Positions 11,364 to 21,413 of a stretch of DNA of 38,295 bases are shown here, one piece after another. The stretch is from Coemansia sp. RSA 1804 (Eukaryota > Kickxellomycota > Kickxellomycetes > Kickxellales > Kickxellaceae). The stretch is from positions 1 through 38,295 of the forward strand of contig JANBTH010000088.1 of the NCBI GenBank assembly GCA_027578815.1, read 5' to 3'. Position 1 is the stretch's first letter. Each line of letters begins with the position of its first letter. Made by a program: the position numbers and the translations under genes. The notes under the pieces were generated by a model. That model searched no databases. It was not told where the DNA came from and saw nothing but the letters and a program-made list of their open reading frames with translations.

Positions 11364-12221
11364 CTAGTTGTCCTTTTTTCCATTCGTGTCAGCAGTGGCC
11401 TTGTAGCCGGCAATCGGCATTAACGATGACTTTCTGGAATATGTGTTGACAAAGAACGATACAAATAGACCAAGCAACGGAAACAAATAACCAAGATTAA
11501 TGTAGATTGCGGTCTTTTGTCTATCATTTTGGCAGCCGGGACAAAAGACATAGAACAAGCAGCAGGAGATACCAAACACAAATTGGAATATCTGACTGGA
11601 CGTCAGTAAACGCTTGCCTGGGGGTTTGATGCCAGATGCAGTCAAAGCGTAGAACGTGTACATCCACGTGTGGATTGCCGAATTGACTATAACAAAGAAC
11701 GCGATTGGAACAGCCAGGTAATAGCACCCTGACCACATTGTTATTACCGCTCCTGCATGATGATACATTTGCAGTGTACTAGCCTTACGTCCCTTGTACA
11801 GAATAATAAGTGTGTCTATGAATTCGTAGTATTTTGACAAGTAAAAGTAGTAGGACAGGCGGAATAGCTTTGCGTTCCATAGAGTGAACTTCTTGTCGCA
11901 CAGTCCTCCGTACCACCCGTAGACATTAATGTTGCTGATCACCCCGGTGCTCATCGATACCAAGATCCACAGCGAGAACATTGCAAGAAGGATGTTGTGT
12001 GTTATGACCAATCGTTTAAAAGCAACTGATTCCACATGCTTTGGTTTATGAGCTGGAATGCTTTGTGGCTTTTGTGGATTTGCCCGTAAAATGGCCAGAG
12101 TGTAAGCAGCCGAGACCAGAACAGGTACTTTCCAATGCATTGCGTAGGGATAAGTCCATCCCAGAGCAAACGATTCAAATGAGGTTGCTATCTCTGGCGG
12201 AGGATTATACAACTCAAGCAT
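11364..12221 (-). CDS. ELO-family fatty acid elongase (3-ketoacyl-CoA synthase)
   Basis: A 285-residue, multi-pass ER enzyme of the ELO family, which condenses acyl-CoA with malonyl-CoA in the first step of fatty acid elongation. The family landmarks are in order: YYFYLSKYYEFIDT (about 124-137), the histidine box region LQMYHHAGA (150-158), NSAIHTWMY further on, and several hydrophobic spans. The first His of the usual HxxHH box is Gln (Q151-M-Y-H154-H155). LQxxHH forms are known in some polyunsaturated or delta-9 elongases, for example Isochrysis IgASE1, so a PUFA substrate is plausible but not proven. The C-terminus is Lys-rich (NGKKDN), close to an ER-retrieval signal. Length fits the family, and the gene appears intronless. 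Confidence 0.92.
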   Translation of the reverse strand: MLELYNPPPEIATSFESFALGWTYPYAMHWKVPVLVSAAYTLAILRANPQKPQSIPAHKPKHVESVAFKRLVITHNILLAMFSLWILVSMSTGVISNINVYGWYGGLCDKKFTLWNAKLFRLSYYFYLSKYYEFIDTLIILYKGRKASTLQMYHHAGAVITMWSGCYYLAVPIAFFVIVNSAIHTWMYTFYALTASGIKPPGKRLLTSSQIFQFVFGISCCLFYVFCPGCQNDRQKTAIYINLGYLFPLLGLFVSFFVNTYSRKSSLMPIAGYKATADTNGKKDN

Positions 12222-13649
12222 TATATAATCTTTTGTAACTATGGTATGCGTTGACGTGTCTTAAAAATTGGCCAGGCAAAAGATGTCAGAACTGAATGTA
12301 TTATTATTAAATTTTCTGAGAAAGAGTGAGAAAATAAACAAAGTGAATAGCCTTTATGTTAACAAGAAAACCTAAAAATATTAAATATCAAAAAAAGTAT
12401 AGAACCTTAAGATGCAATATTACTTTGTGCTGAAGACTTTGTATATAGCGATACTGCCTCAAAAGCGATATCTTTTAAAATAAAAAAGAGCATACTGAAC
12501 AAAATGGCTTACGTTACAGGATAGAAGGCAGATAAGCGGACATGCAGGTTTGGGGGGGTACAAAAAGACTTCTGTGCAAAGAAAAAAACCGTAACAATGA
12601 CAGAAATGTCGTTTGGATGTAGACATGTTTTATTTTCTCACCAACACGTAATCATTGTATCAATGGATACACGGGGGCTTAGAGAAAGAAAAATAATTTT
12701 AGCACACGAGTTCAGCACAATGAAATACAGCAGCCACATCGCCGGCACGCTACACCGCAAGGAAGATTGTATGGAGACACACTTTCTCTTCCCCAGAGAG
12801 TACACAATATCAGCGTTTGTGGATGTAACTAGCAATTAACAGCTACTGTTTTTCCTCTTTTTTTGCCCCCAGATGATTATCGTGTACGCATACGTGGCAG
12901 AACAGAAACCGTACAATAACTGGGTTTTCTTTTGGCAGCTGGGACATACAATTTTATAGATTTTTGTAAAGCAAGCATTGTTGTACTAGCGACAACGGAT
13001 ATGCAGTTCAACTTTGATCGGCAAATGCACAAAATATTTGGTTGCCTTTTGTCGGAAAAATACACCTGTATTATTCAATTTGTGATAAGAAAGATGAAAA
13101 TGTAGATATATTCCAGAATCTGTTACTTGAAAAAGAACTAGTTATCGTGTTTGTTCAACATCTGTAAACCTCTTTTTTACATATATCTTTCACTAATCGC
13201 TTTATGAAAAGATAGAAGGGCAAACGGATGTTGAAGTTCTCGGTGTGCGCAAAGGAAATGATTTAGTGTTCCATGCAGAAATGCGGCTTTTATAGCTACT
13301 GTTTTTCTTCTAAAACTACCATTTTTGCGAGAAACAGCTGTTGTGCCAAAAGAAAAACTATGCAAGCGAACACAGTCTCCATGCACATACAGATCATCCG
13401 ATCTGTAAGATTGTTTTTTGAAAGGGACCCCAAAAAAGAAATGAACACCGCTAATTCAAATCACAAATTCAAAGCATGGTTCACGCAAAACAAAATTAGA
13501 ATGTAGCTTTGTCGCTATTAAGCGCAGTGTAGCAACGTCAAATAGACAATCATCTCGTTTGTTTTTGGGATCCCAGCACAGAAATCACAAAAAATATACA
13601 CGATTATGATATATCAAATCCACCAGCCACAAATAATCTTTAGGCTCAT
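12222..13649. other. 1.4 kb AT-rich gap without a supported gene
   Basis: This is the longest gene-free stretch in the left half. It is AT-rich with short chance reading frames: 12597-12839 plus, overlapped by 12638-12835 minus, and 12877-13065 minus. None has a recognisable motif, good composition or a conserved partner in the window. There is a G-run near 12550-12557. I see no tRNA arms or inverted-repeat ends of a mobile element. It should include the elongase promoter and the 3' region of the RING gene. Confidence 0.4.
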
Positions 13650-15148
13650 TCATGTCTTTTTAGAACCCCAGTTGATTTTGGCTTGAACAGAGTGGCCGCT
13701 ACGTCTTGAGCCGCCAAACCCATCGGAATTTAAAAGATAGCCTCTAGGCTTGGGTGGACGCCTGATTGACCGTGCTCTGTGTTCGGGGGCCCCTAGTGGC
13801 TGCTTTGGCGTGATTAAAGGAGCCCTAAACTGAAACGCCGCAGATGAATGCAATGAAAGACTGCTGGGAGATGTAGCTACTGCAGAAAACGGGTTGTTAT
13901 TGCCATTTTCATTGCCGTCATGATTGGAAGTTTCAGGTGTCCTAATATCCGGCAATGATGCAGTTATCTCTGACCCGCTACTCGTAAGATCAATAATGTT
14001 GGTGGCTTCAAACTCTGCAACGGGGACTTCAAAGGTAAATCCGCGCTTGTATTGGGATAACTCATTTCTTGAAGATGTCGAATGTGGCTGGATCCCCGAG
14101 TTACGAATGGCTTCTACATCCTCGGCTAGATCGTCCTCCGCCTTGGCATTCAAATCTTCAGCTGGACATGGGTTGTGATTCCAAATTTCGCCCTCTTGGA
14201 CTTGAGATATGATGGGGCTGAAGGAAGCCAAAAAAGAAGGCTCGCCAAGCTGGTCTGATTCTCCGTGTTGTGTTTGCTTATGTCCATAATCTGATGTTCT
14301 TTCAAAACTGCTAATCCGATTAGCAAGCTTTGTATTCAATGAAGTAACTGTGCGTACTTTGGCTTTCTCTTTCCTCAATTGTCGTACAAGTTGCTCATTG
14401 ACAGTGCGAACTTCTCCCATGCTCCGCACCACCCGTTTCTGTTCAATAAGCTCTGCTTCCAGCGTCTCTATTTGCATTTTCTGTTCCTCGACAAGCTCGG
14501 CCTGATACGCAACTCTCTGGTCCAGCTGCATTTTCTTCAGTGTAAGCTCGCTTAGTCCTTTTTTCTGTGTATTTAGTTTTGTCTTGTATATCTGAAGTTT
14601 CTCTGACTCGGCTTTCAATTCTATCGTCGCTTTATCCAGTTCTTCTTCTTTCTTTTGCAGTAGTTCTTTTGTCTTTCTGGTCTCTGCTTGCGCATGCTCG
14701 ACGTTCGAGCATAACGTTTTTATAATCTAGAGAAATAAGGTATAGCAAAACACGCAGTTCGAATCAGCAGCACTTCAAGTACAACAGCTTGCTTCAAAAC
14801 AGACAGAGTAGGCAGACCGCTAATGTTACTTACTCTGTTACGGTGTTTCACCTTTAACGTGTCGTCCTGATCTATAGCGGATGCACCAATACCACTGCTC
14901 TTTGATTGGGAATGTGAATCGTCGGTTTCAAAAAACAAAGAGATCAAGTCGCCTGAGTGTTTTGTTCTACATGTTGGGCATGTTGCGCCGGGTCCTGACT
15001 GTACAATCCAGGCGCTAATACACCCTTGGTGAAACACATGTCCGCATCGAAGAACCGACGGCCGGTCTTCCCAATTTTTATCCTGTTTATGTTCTCCAAT
15101 ATTATTAATACAGTCAAAAAGTGACTCGCAGCAGATGACACACGACAT
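13650..15148 (-). CDS. TRAIP: TRAIP-like RING-finger/coiled-coil E3 ubiquitin ligase (two exons)
   Basis: I join exon 14834-15148 (ATG at 15148, 105 codons) to exon 13650-14726. The 107-base intron 14727-14833 starts GTAAGT, ends TTTCTCTAG and keeps frame, giving 463 residues, close to human TRAIP (469). A RING-H2 finger opens the protein: C3, C6, C35, H37, H40, C43, C57 and C60. It is followed by LFFE, matching the LFF after the TRAIP RING. Exon 2 begins with a Lys/Glu/Gln-rich coiled coil (to about residue 240), then an acidic Ser/Asn-rich region and a basic, Pro/Gly-rich C-terminus. TRAIP ubiquitylates the replicative helicase at stalled or converging forks. I see no canonical PIP box at the C-terminus. 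A different RING/coiled-coil ligase remains possible. Confidence 0.82.
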
Positions 15149-15610
15149 ATCGTATGAGTAAATTTACTATTGCGCCTAAATAAAGTGTAAAAACCTATAT
15201 AACTGTAAACAAGACCGATTATGAAAAAGAAAAGCTGTGGTTTGCTTATTTTATCAAAAGCGCTTTTTTGTTATTTTCTGTTACTGATGATGTCTGCTTA
15301 CATCACACCCAAAACAGTATGGGCGTAAAAACATTGCTAGATTAGATAAGATGATCAGAAGGATATTTGGCTTGTCATGAATATTCAACATGGAATATTG
15401 AATCAAAGAAGGTAATTATTTACGGCCACATATAGGATACATGACAAGCTAATCTATTATCTAGATGCTATGTGAACAGCCTACAACAATAGCCATGTAA
15501 CACTTATCCGTCAAAAAAAGAATATATCGCGCATAGTAATCAAAGCGTATGCTTTTGTTTATTGTAAATGAAAAATGAAAAATGAAAAAGTTCAAGCTGT
15601 GAGAAAACTT
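15149..15610. other. Intergenic region between RING ligase and MFS genes
   Basis: AT-rich and without coding signal. It holds the RING gene's promoter and the 3' flank of the first MFS gene. It contains nested inverted repeats (15370-15449) and a short heptamer repeat (AAATGAA-like, about 15567-15588). Confidence 0.45.
15370..15449. repeat. Nested inverted repeats
   Basis: The outer arms GCTTGTCATG (15370-15379) and CATGACAAGC (15440-15449) are perfect 10-base complements. Just inside the left arm, AATATTC and GAATATT form a second, 7-base hairpin with a 6-base loop. No target-site duplication or transposase is visible, so this is a structural note rather than a mobile-element call. Confidence 0.5.
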
Positions 15611-17272
15611 TTACCTATTTTCAATCGTATCCTCATTGTCGCTGTCGATATCTTTAGCTGCAAATTTGTTTACAGACTGGGGGATTTTGCGTGAAATATA
15701 GTAGGAGGTTACTGTCAGAGCTAAAGCGACAGTCCAAACAAGGTGTGAGTTGAATGGAAATGGCAAAGAGTGCTTGATTGACCATGACCAAATGATTCCT
15801 GTAAGAAGAGGGCCAATTATCCTAGTGATAGTCATTGCCATCTGTTGAGCACCATTCATAAATCCGAGGTCAAACCTGCTAGGAGCAATATTAACCGTTA
15901 AAAGATTGACACTTGTGATAGCTAATATTTTAGCCACAGTGACCAGCAGCAAAAGAGATATGAGAAGCGCCCACAGTAATACATATTCGGCAAGTGTATA
16001 GCCATCCCACTTTTCTGGAAGCCGTGTAATGACAGCAAAGTTAGGACTAGCGATTGCCTTTTCTATATGCGCTGGGATTATGGAAAGAAACGGAATAATA
16101 ATATACGGGATTGTCATGAGCAGCTGTCCACGCCGGTAGCAAAAAAGTGCACCGTACTTGCGTTCAAGGTTCGGATAAACAAATATCTGTACGTAAAACA
16201 CAGCGACAGTTGCAACAGCTAGGGAAAACCCAATATTACGAGATTCGAATTCTAAACCACCATCTTCTATCGGTGTAGCTGCAAATATAGGGTATACTTG
16301 GTCGCCCATGGACATTGCAAGGCATACAATAAAATTAGTTGCCATGACAAACACTACTGTTGGTGTCAAAAGTTTCTTTATAGAGCGCTGCTTTGGTTGC
16401 TGAAGCGTCTGTGCCTCCGGGTCCTTATTACCCAAAAGGCCTGTACTCTCATCAACCAAAGTTGCAGATGAGGGGCTTCTGGATGAGCTTGGCGATGCTG
16501 GTATTTGCAAGTGCTTGCTCTTGTCTTTTAACACAAGCGTCTCTTTAAGTTTAAATACAGCCATTACCAGACTGAAAATGGTTACTGAGCATCCAGTAAT
16601 ACATGGAAGAAAGTAGGGGAACTCGTTGAAAAACTGAACACTTCCGAACAATCCAGGATACTGGTGTGCGGGATCGGCAAATATTCCACCAACAGCTGCC
16701 CCAGCTATTGAACCAACGTTCCACATTAGCGGCAAATAGGCCATCATACGGGGTCTGTTTGTTTCATCAGAAATTTCAGCAATAATGCTTTTGAGCACAA
16801 CAACGTTACCAGACAAAAGCCCGTTAAATGAACGAGCAGCCAGTGCCACCCAAAATGACTTTGCTAATCCAAAGACAAAGATTGAAATTAGATTTCCAAC
16901 TAGACCTATAAACAAAACTGGACGCCGTCCAATGCGATCAGACAGCCGACCCCAATGCATAACAGTAAGTGCCTGGCAAAATGCATTAGACGTAAACAGC
17001 AAACCCGAATAGAACGCAACATCCTTTGGGTCTTTTGCTATTCCAAATCCCTCTACCATCTTGTAGACAAAGGGGAGAATAAGTGTGTCGTTAACAGGCT
17101 CGGATAACCTAATTGAAAGAAGCACAAGTAACATACCCCATGGCATTGGCGTTTCCTTGGCATTAGTTTTTTGTTTATTCATGTTTCTGTCTTCATGAGG
17201 AGGGCTAGAAGATGCTTCATTTCTTTCAAATTCCTGATTAGTGGAAGTCACAAGGTTTTCTACAGTCCTCAT
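15611..17272 (-). CDS. MFS transporter, DHA1/ZIFL-like drug:H+ antiporter (copy 1)
   Basis: A 553-residue, 12-span major facilitator superfamily protein. The loop 2-3 signature motif A reads GRLSDRIGRRPVL. The sequences around it (RSFNGLLSGNVVVLKSI, EISDETNRPRMM) match the fungal DHA1 branch related to plant ZIFL and yeast YCR023C-type transporters. A charged N-terminal tail of about 45 residues precedes KETPMPWG and the first membrane span. A Ser-rich cytoplasmic loop separates the two six-span halves. It likely exports small organic compounds or metal chelates by proton antiport; the substrate is not readable. It is intronless. It is a tandem paralogue of the next minus-strand gene: both share KETPxPWGxLxVLL, motif A, the central loop position and the SWSxKHxLPxPFNSHL segment. 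Confidence 0.93.
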   Translation of the reverse strand: MRTVENLVTSTNQEFERNEASSSPPHEDRNMNKQKTNAKETPMPWGMLLVLLSIRLSEPVNDTLILPFVYKMVEGFGIAKDPKDVAFYSGLLFTSNAFCQALTVMHWGRLSDRIGRRPVLFIGLVGNLISIFVFGLAKSFWVALAARSFNGLLSGNVVVLKSIIAEISDETNRPRMMAYLPLMWNVGSIAGAAVGGIFADPAHQYPGLFGSVQFFNEFPYFLPCITGCSVTIFSLVMAVFKLKETLVLKDKSKHLQIPASPSSSRSPSSATLVDESTGLLGNKDPEAQTLQQPKQRSIKKLLTPTVVFVMATNFIVCLAMSMGDQVYPIFAATPIEDGGLEFESRNIGFSLAVATVAVFYVQIFVYPNLERKYGALFCYRRGQLLMTIPYIIIPFLSIIPAHIEKAIASPNFAVITRLPEKWDGYTLAEYVLLWALLISLLLLVTVAKILAITSVNLLTVNIAPSRFDLGFMNGAQQMAMTITRIIGPLLTGIIWSWSIKHSLPFPFNSHLVWTVALALTVTSYYISRKIPQSVNKFAAKDIDSDNEDTIENR

Positions 17273-17779
17273 GTCAGTAAAATGATTTTGAAATTGAGTG
17301 AAATGGATTCTAACGTGTAGTTTCAGTGTATTGCAATGTTTCTATATTGTGACACTTTGTCTTATTATCTGCACAACGCTATATAAAAAGTAACCAGCAG
17401 CAAAAATGAAAAAAATCCCTTTACAAACAGAAAATATTTCTAAAAGACAAAGAGAAGGAAAATACAAGGAAATAAAGGTAGTATCAGATCCGAGGTAGCA
17501 TCGAAAGAAAACATGGACGAATATAAAGCTTTCGCTTAAACCAGCTACATCCTGTTAAATCTTCCTTTTTGAACTTACATCCCTCAAAATCTCCCCTACA
17601 ATATCTGTTTAGGCGGAAACCCCCAAATTTCGATTTCATAATGCGGAATTCTTGAATGTTTCTGAATTGTGCCCAGCTTGACTGGAACAAATCTCAGCCA
17701 ATGCCTCAAACACGATTGCAATCTCCAGTCATCGGATATATTTCATACTCAACTGTATTAAAAGCAACTGACAAAAACA
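17273..17779. other. Intergenic spacer between the tandem MFS genes
   Basis: About 500 AT-rich bases holding the promoter of MFS copy 1 and the 3' flank of MFS copy 2. A 68-codon frame at 17484-17690 (minus) has no recognisable domain or conserved partner and is taken as chance. Confidence 0.4.
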
Positions 17780-19339
17780 CTACTTGGGTACGTCTGATTG
17801 ATCATTGATGCGTTCATCACATGAGACAGGGCTATTTTGCTCATCGCATCCCGATGCAAACACATTAACAGATTCAGGAATGCCAAGTGAAATATACCAT
17901 CCAATCAAGAACGGGACACTGCTGGCAACCCATGCTAGATGCGAGTTAAACGGATAGGGAAGTGTATGCTTGAGGGACCAGCTCCACAGATACCCCGAGA
18001 CAAGGGGACCAAATATGTAGGTAATTCCATATACTAGACTCAACAAGCCGTTTATAAAACCAAGATACTCTTTTTTTGGCGCGGCATTGGAAACAAGAAT
18101 AAACATACTAGTCCATGCAAAGGCGTCTGCGTGCATAAGAAGGTAAAGCTCGACCACAAGAAGAGCCCAAAACAGATAGCTACCCTGAAGCAGGAACTTT
18201 ATAATGCCGGTTCCATACTGGTCCCCAACTGAATTTCCTGTATGCTTTGCTACGGTTGAAAGCAACGGGCATGTAATGCAATACAGAGCTAGCATCAAGA
18301 GGCCGTGTCTGTAGCATCTAAGCGCACCATACTTTAGCTCATTTTTGGGAAACACCGCTAGCTGTATGAATATTATGAATACGCTGCATATTATAAATGT
18401 GTATCCAATGGTTTGAGTACTCATCCCTAGTCCTCCGATAGCAATATCAGTGGCCGCAAATATTGGGTAAAGCTGGGCCTGCATTGAAAACGCAAAACAC
18501 AAGCACGCGTTTACAGCAAATATGCGTATGACTGTTGGTGTTAGAATATCCCACTTGGAAAGAGGCTCTGGGTTTGAATTGGCTTGACATTGACCTTCCT
18601 CTCTTTGCGATTCGGAGATTAGCGAGGTTGTTTCTGAAATAGAACTATCTGATGCGGATTGCGTCTGTTTTACGACCAACGTCTCTTCCAAACAAAAGTA
18701 GCCGACTACCATGCCAAAAAGACTTATGGACGACCCAACAAGGCATGGAAGCAGGAAGGGGTACTCGCGAAACAGGACAGAGTTGCCAAAAAGCCACGGA
18801 TAGTTTGTTACCGGATTGGCAAGCAAACCACCAATAGCACCACCAAGCAATATGCCAACATGAAACATCAACGGAAGCATAGCCATCATTCGACCACGGT
18901 TGGTATCGTCCGCAATTTCAGCTACAATTGGTTTGATAACAACAGCATTACCAGTAAAGAAGCCGTTGAGAGAGCGAACAATTATAGCCCATGTGAATGA
19001 CTTTGAAACGCCGAATAAAGCGAATGTCAGAAAATCACCCAGCAACCCAACAAGTATTACCGGGCGGCGGCCGATACGGTCTGAAGTAGTACCCCAATAC
19101 ATGGCAGTTATTGTTTTTAGTAGCTGATAGGACATGAATAGAAAAGCGGCATAGAAGGATATGTCCTTTGGGTCATGGACTATGTCGAATCCTCCAACCA
19201 TTTGGTACATAAAAGGAAGGATAATGGTGAGTCCCAATGGCTCAGTAATCTGAACGGCCAAAAGCACTGCAAGTTTGCCCCATGGCAATGGAGTCTCCTT
19301 GACGCTGCTGTTAGTTCTTGATGATTCCTGTCCACTCAT
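17780..19339 (-). CDS. MFS transporter, DHA1/ZIFL-like drug:H+ antiporter (copy 2)
   Basis: A 519-residue, 12-span MFS protein in tandem with the 15611-17272 paralogue. It starts at the ATG at 19339 and has a short tail before KETPLPWGKLAVLL. Motif A reads GTTSDRIGRRPVIL, followed by RSLNGFFTGNAVVIKPIV and EIADDTNRGRMM, aligning column by column with copy 1. The hydrophilic central loop is Ser/Gln-rich. The C-terminal half ends with SWSLKHTLPYPFNSHL and a final span. The two proteins are well diverged, so the duplication is not recent. It is transcribed divergently from a MATE transporter across 475 bases, which allows shared regulation of two different export systems. No intron is needed. 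The substrate is unknown. Confidence 0.93.
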   Translation of the reverse strand: MSGQESSRTNSSVKETPLPWGKLAVLLAVQITEPLGLTIILPFMYQMVGGFDIVHDPKDISFYAAFLFMSYQLLKTITAMYWGTTSDRIGRRPVILVGLLGDFLTFALFGVSKSFTWAIIVRSLNGFFTGNAVVIKPIVAEIADDTNRGRMMAMLPLMFHVGILLGGAIGGLLANPVTNYPWLFGNSVLFREYPFLLPCLVGSSISLFGMVVGYFCLEETLVVKQTQSASDSSISETTSLISESQREEGQCQANSNPEPLSKWDILTPTVIRIFAVNACLCFAFSMQAQLYPIFAATDIAIGGLGMSTQTIGYTFIICSVFIIFIQLAVFPKNELKYGALRCYRHGLLMLALYCITCPLLSTVAKHTGNSVGDQYGTGIIKFLLQGSYLFWALLVVELYLLMHADAFAWTSMFILVSNAAPKKEYLGFINGLLSLVYGITYIFGPLVSGYLWSWSLKHTLPYPFNSHLAWVASSVPFLIGWYISLGIPESVNVFASGCDEQNSPVSCDERINDQSDVPK

Positions 19340-19814
19340 GGTGTTGTTAGATATCTTGGTTTACGGGTGATATCTGGAAATAAAATAAATAGAATATAGG
19401 AATTGCTTATTTGTAAAGAAATCCCTAAAAATAATAGTCGGTGAGAGAGATTCTTCTAACTTATTCTCTTTTTTAAATACATTCTATGTTTTACCTTTCT
19501 AAAGTAAAAAACTTTTCCGGACATGAATTTTCAGACATGCATATATATCTGATTGTAAATGATAGCGACATGATTACAAATGGCACAGGTTATGTACAAA
19601 TAACAACTATTGATGTACTCGTCTGGGAAAATTGCACTTTTTTATGCAAGATGTATGCAAAGCCAGAAATCGTTTCAAATCAATATCTACTTTATGCAAA
19701 TGACAATTTGACTTTTTCTATGTCCGTGAATTTCTTGTCTTAGCTCTTCCGTTAGCTTTTCACACATTAAGTATTAGTTTTAGCAGTTTTTTTATTTTGA
19801 ACAAACAAGCAAAA
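19340..19814. promoter_or_regulatory. Divergent promoter region between MFS copy 2 and MATE
   Basis: Two different classes of efflux transporter start from opposite ends of this 475-base AT-rich stretch, so it must serve both promoters. An 85-codon frame (19486-19743, plus) lies inside it but has no recognisable feature and sits where regulatory DNA is expected. I do not recognise a specific regulator site. Confidence 0.45.
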
Positions 19815-21413
19815 ATGGTCAGCACAACTACATTCTCTATTTCTTCCAACAACAATGGAACTCAAGAATCCACGCCACTTTTATCATCTGCCTCAGATGC
19901 TTCCAACACAAGTTCCAGCAGCTATAGGTGTGTAGAGCCTGGAAACGCAGAACAAAGAGCACTATGCTCAACCCCTGAGGCCACCAACAGCGAGTTTGCC
20001 AAGCACGATTCCATGAGTACTGTCGAGATAATTAAGCAGGAAACTGGTATACTTTTACTTTCAAGTATCCCGGCTTCTCTTGCTTGCATTCTACAATACA
20101 CGTTTAGCTTTGTAAACATGATTTCACTTGGTCATTTGGGCGCAAACGAGCTTGCCGCTGCTGCCCTTGCAAACATGTCAATATTTATGGTTATTAATGG
20201 GCCAACAATTGGCTTAACCTCTGCGCTTGACACTTTTTGTCCAGCAGCATTCACTGGCTCTCGCGACAGAACGCTTGTTGGCTTTCATCTACAGCGTGGA
20301 ATCATTGCTGTTACCGTTCACTTTATTTTGATGTTGCCGGTTCTGTTGAACATTGAGTCAATCTTGGGTTTTCTTCATCAAGATCCTGAAATATCACGAT
20401 TATGCGGTCGCTTTGCTTACGCCCAGTTGCCTGGACTGCTTCCATGGATGTATTTTGAGTGCATTCGATGCTTTATACAAGCCCAGAAACACATTAGGGC
20501 AAGTACTTATATTCTTCTTGCTGCCTTCCCACTTCATCTCGCATCCACATATCTTTTTGTGTGGTCAGATAGCTTTGGAATTGGCTTCCTGGGCGCAGCC
20601 GTTGCCAATGTCGTAACGTTTTGGGCAACACTGCTTGGAATTGTTGCATATTGTCGGTACACGGAAATACGAGCAGCGTGGGGCGGATGGACACGTAGTG
20701 CTTTTACTACCATGCTCGAGTACTACCGTCTAGCAATTCCTTCTCTCATTATGGCGTGCACATCGTGGATGGCATGGGAGCTGATGGCCATTTCAGTCAG
20801 CTATCTTGGAACTACAACTCTAGCAGCACAGTCAATTGTGATAAACACCTGTCCGCTATCATACCAATGGGCCAATGGCATACGCATTGCCATTAGCAAC
20901 AGAACAGGCAACCTTCTTGGACAGGCGCGTGCTCGACGCGCTGAGATTTCATCTTCTGTTGGATTGTCAATTGGTATTGCCTGGGGCATGGTGGTTTGTG
21001 CGGGTTATATAGCTGTTGCTGGCTGGTGGGGCCATATCTACACTGAAGATTCGGCTGTAATTGCTGCCGTTGCTGCAATTATGCCTCTTTGTGGCATGTT
21101 TCAGTTAATAGACTTTTTGTACTGTGTTAGCAGCGGCGTTTTACGAAGCATTGGCCGCCAGAATGCCGGCGCGTGGATTGGCTTTCCATGCTATTATATT
21201 ATTGGGCTTCCATTTGGCATGTACCTGACATATGGTAAGCCTGAGGTTGGTGTTGCTGGATTGTGGACTGGTTTGTGTATTAGCATTCTACTTACGTCTA
21301 TTGGGCAGACAATCATCTGCTTACGCGCGGATTACAAGAAGGAGGTTGAAAAATGTCTTGCTTGCATTACCAAAACGCAAAATGCACTAGCTAGTAGGGC
21401 CACAACAACTTGA
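19815..21413 (+). CDS. MATE family multidrug/toxin efflux transporter
   Basis: A 532-residue multi-pass membrane protein of the MATE family, which exports organic cations, drugs or metabolites in exchange for H+ or Na+. The first in-frame ATG is at 19815 (AAAAATGG context); the frame stays open to a TTG at 19797, which is not a likely start. After a Ser/Thr-rich N-terminal tail of about 70 residues come about 12 hydrophobic spans in two MatE halves. Typical features are SLGHLGANELAAAALANMS in the first half and the second-half counterpart YLGTTTLAAQSIVINT. GNLLGQARARRAEISS follows the second repeat. Fungal relatives include yeast Erc1-type proteins. It shares a promoter region with MFS copy 2 and ends 304 bases before a convergent aldo-keto reductase. 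Confidence 0.93.
   Translation: MVSTTTFSISSNNNGTQESTPLLSSASDASNTSSSSYRCVEPGNAEQRALCSTPEATNSEFAKHDSMSTVEIIKQETGILLLSSIPASLACILQYTFSFVNMISLGHLGANELAAAALANMSIFMVINGPTIGLTSALDTFCPAAFTGSRDRTLVGFHLQRGIIAVTVHFILMLPVLLNIESILGFLHQDPEISRLCGRFAYAQLPGLLPWMYFECIRCFIQAQKHIRASTYILLAAFPLHLASTYLFVWSDSFGIGFLGAAVANVVTFWATLLGIVAYCRYTEIRAAWGGWTRSAFTTMLEYYRLAIPSLIMACTSWMAWELMAISVSYLGTTTLAAQSIVINTCPLSYQWANGIRIAISNRTGNLLGQARARRAEISSSVGLSIGIAWGMVVCAGYIAVAGWWGHIYTEDSAVIAAVAAIMPLCGMFQLIDFLYCVSSGVLRSIGRQNAGAWIGFPCYYIIGLPFGMYLTYGKPEVGVAGLWTGLCISILLTSIGQTIICLRADYKKEVEKCLACITKTQNALASRATTT

Noticed and set aside
15611..19339. Single fused MFS gene
   Set aside because: Each of the two frames has its own ATG, 12 spans and stop codon with a 507-base spacer, so these are two tandem genes.
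19486..19743. 85-codon ATG frame in the MFS/MATE promoter region
   Set aside because: No domain, AT-driven composition, and its position is where regulatory DNA of two genes is expected.
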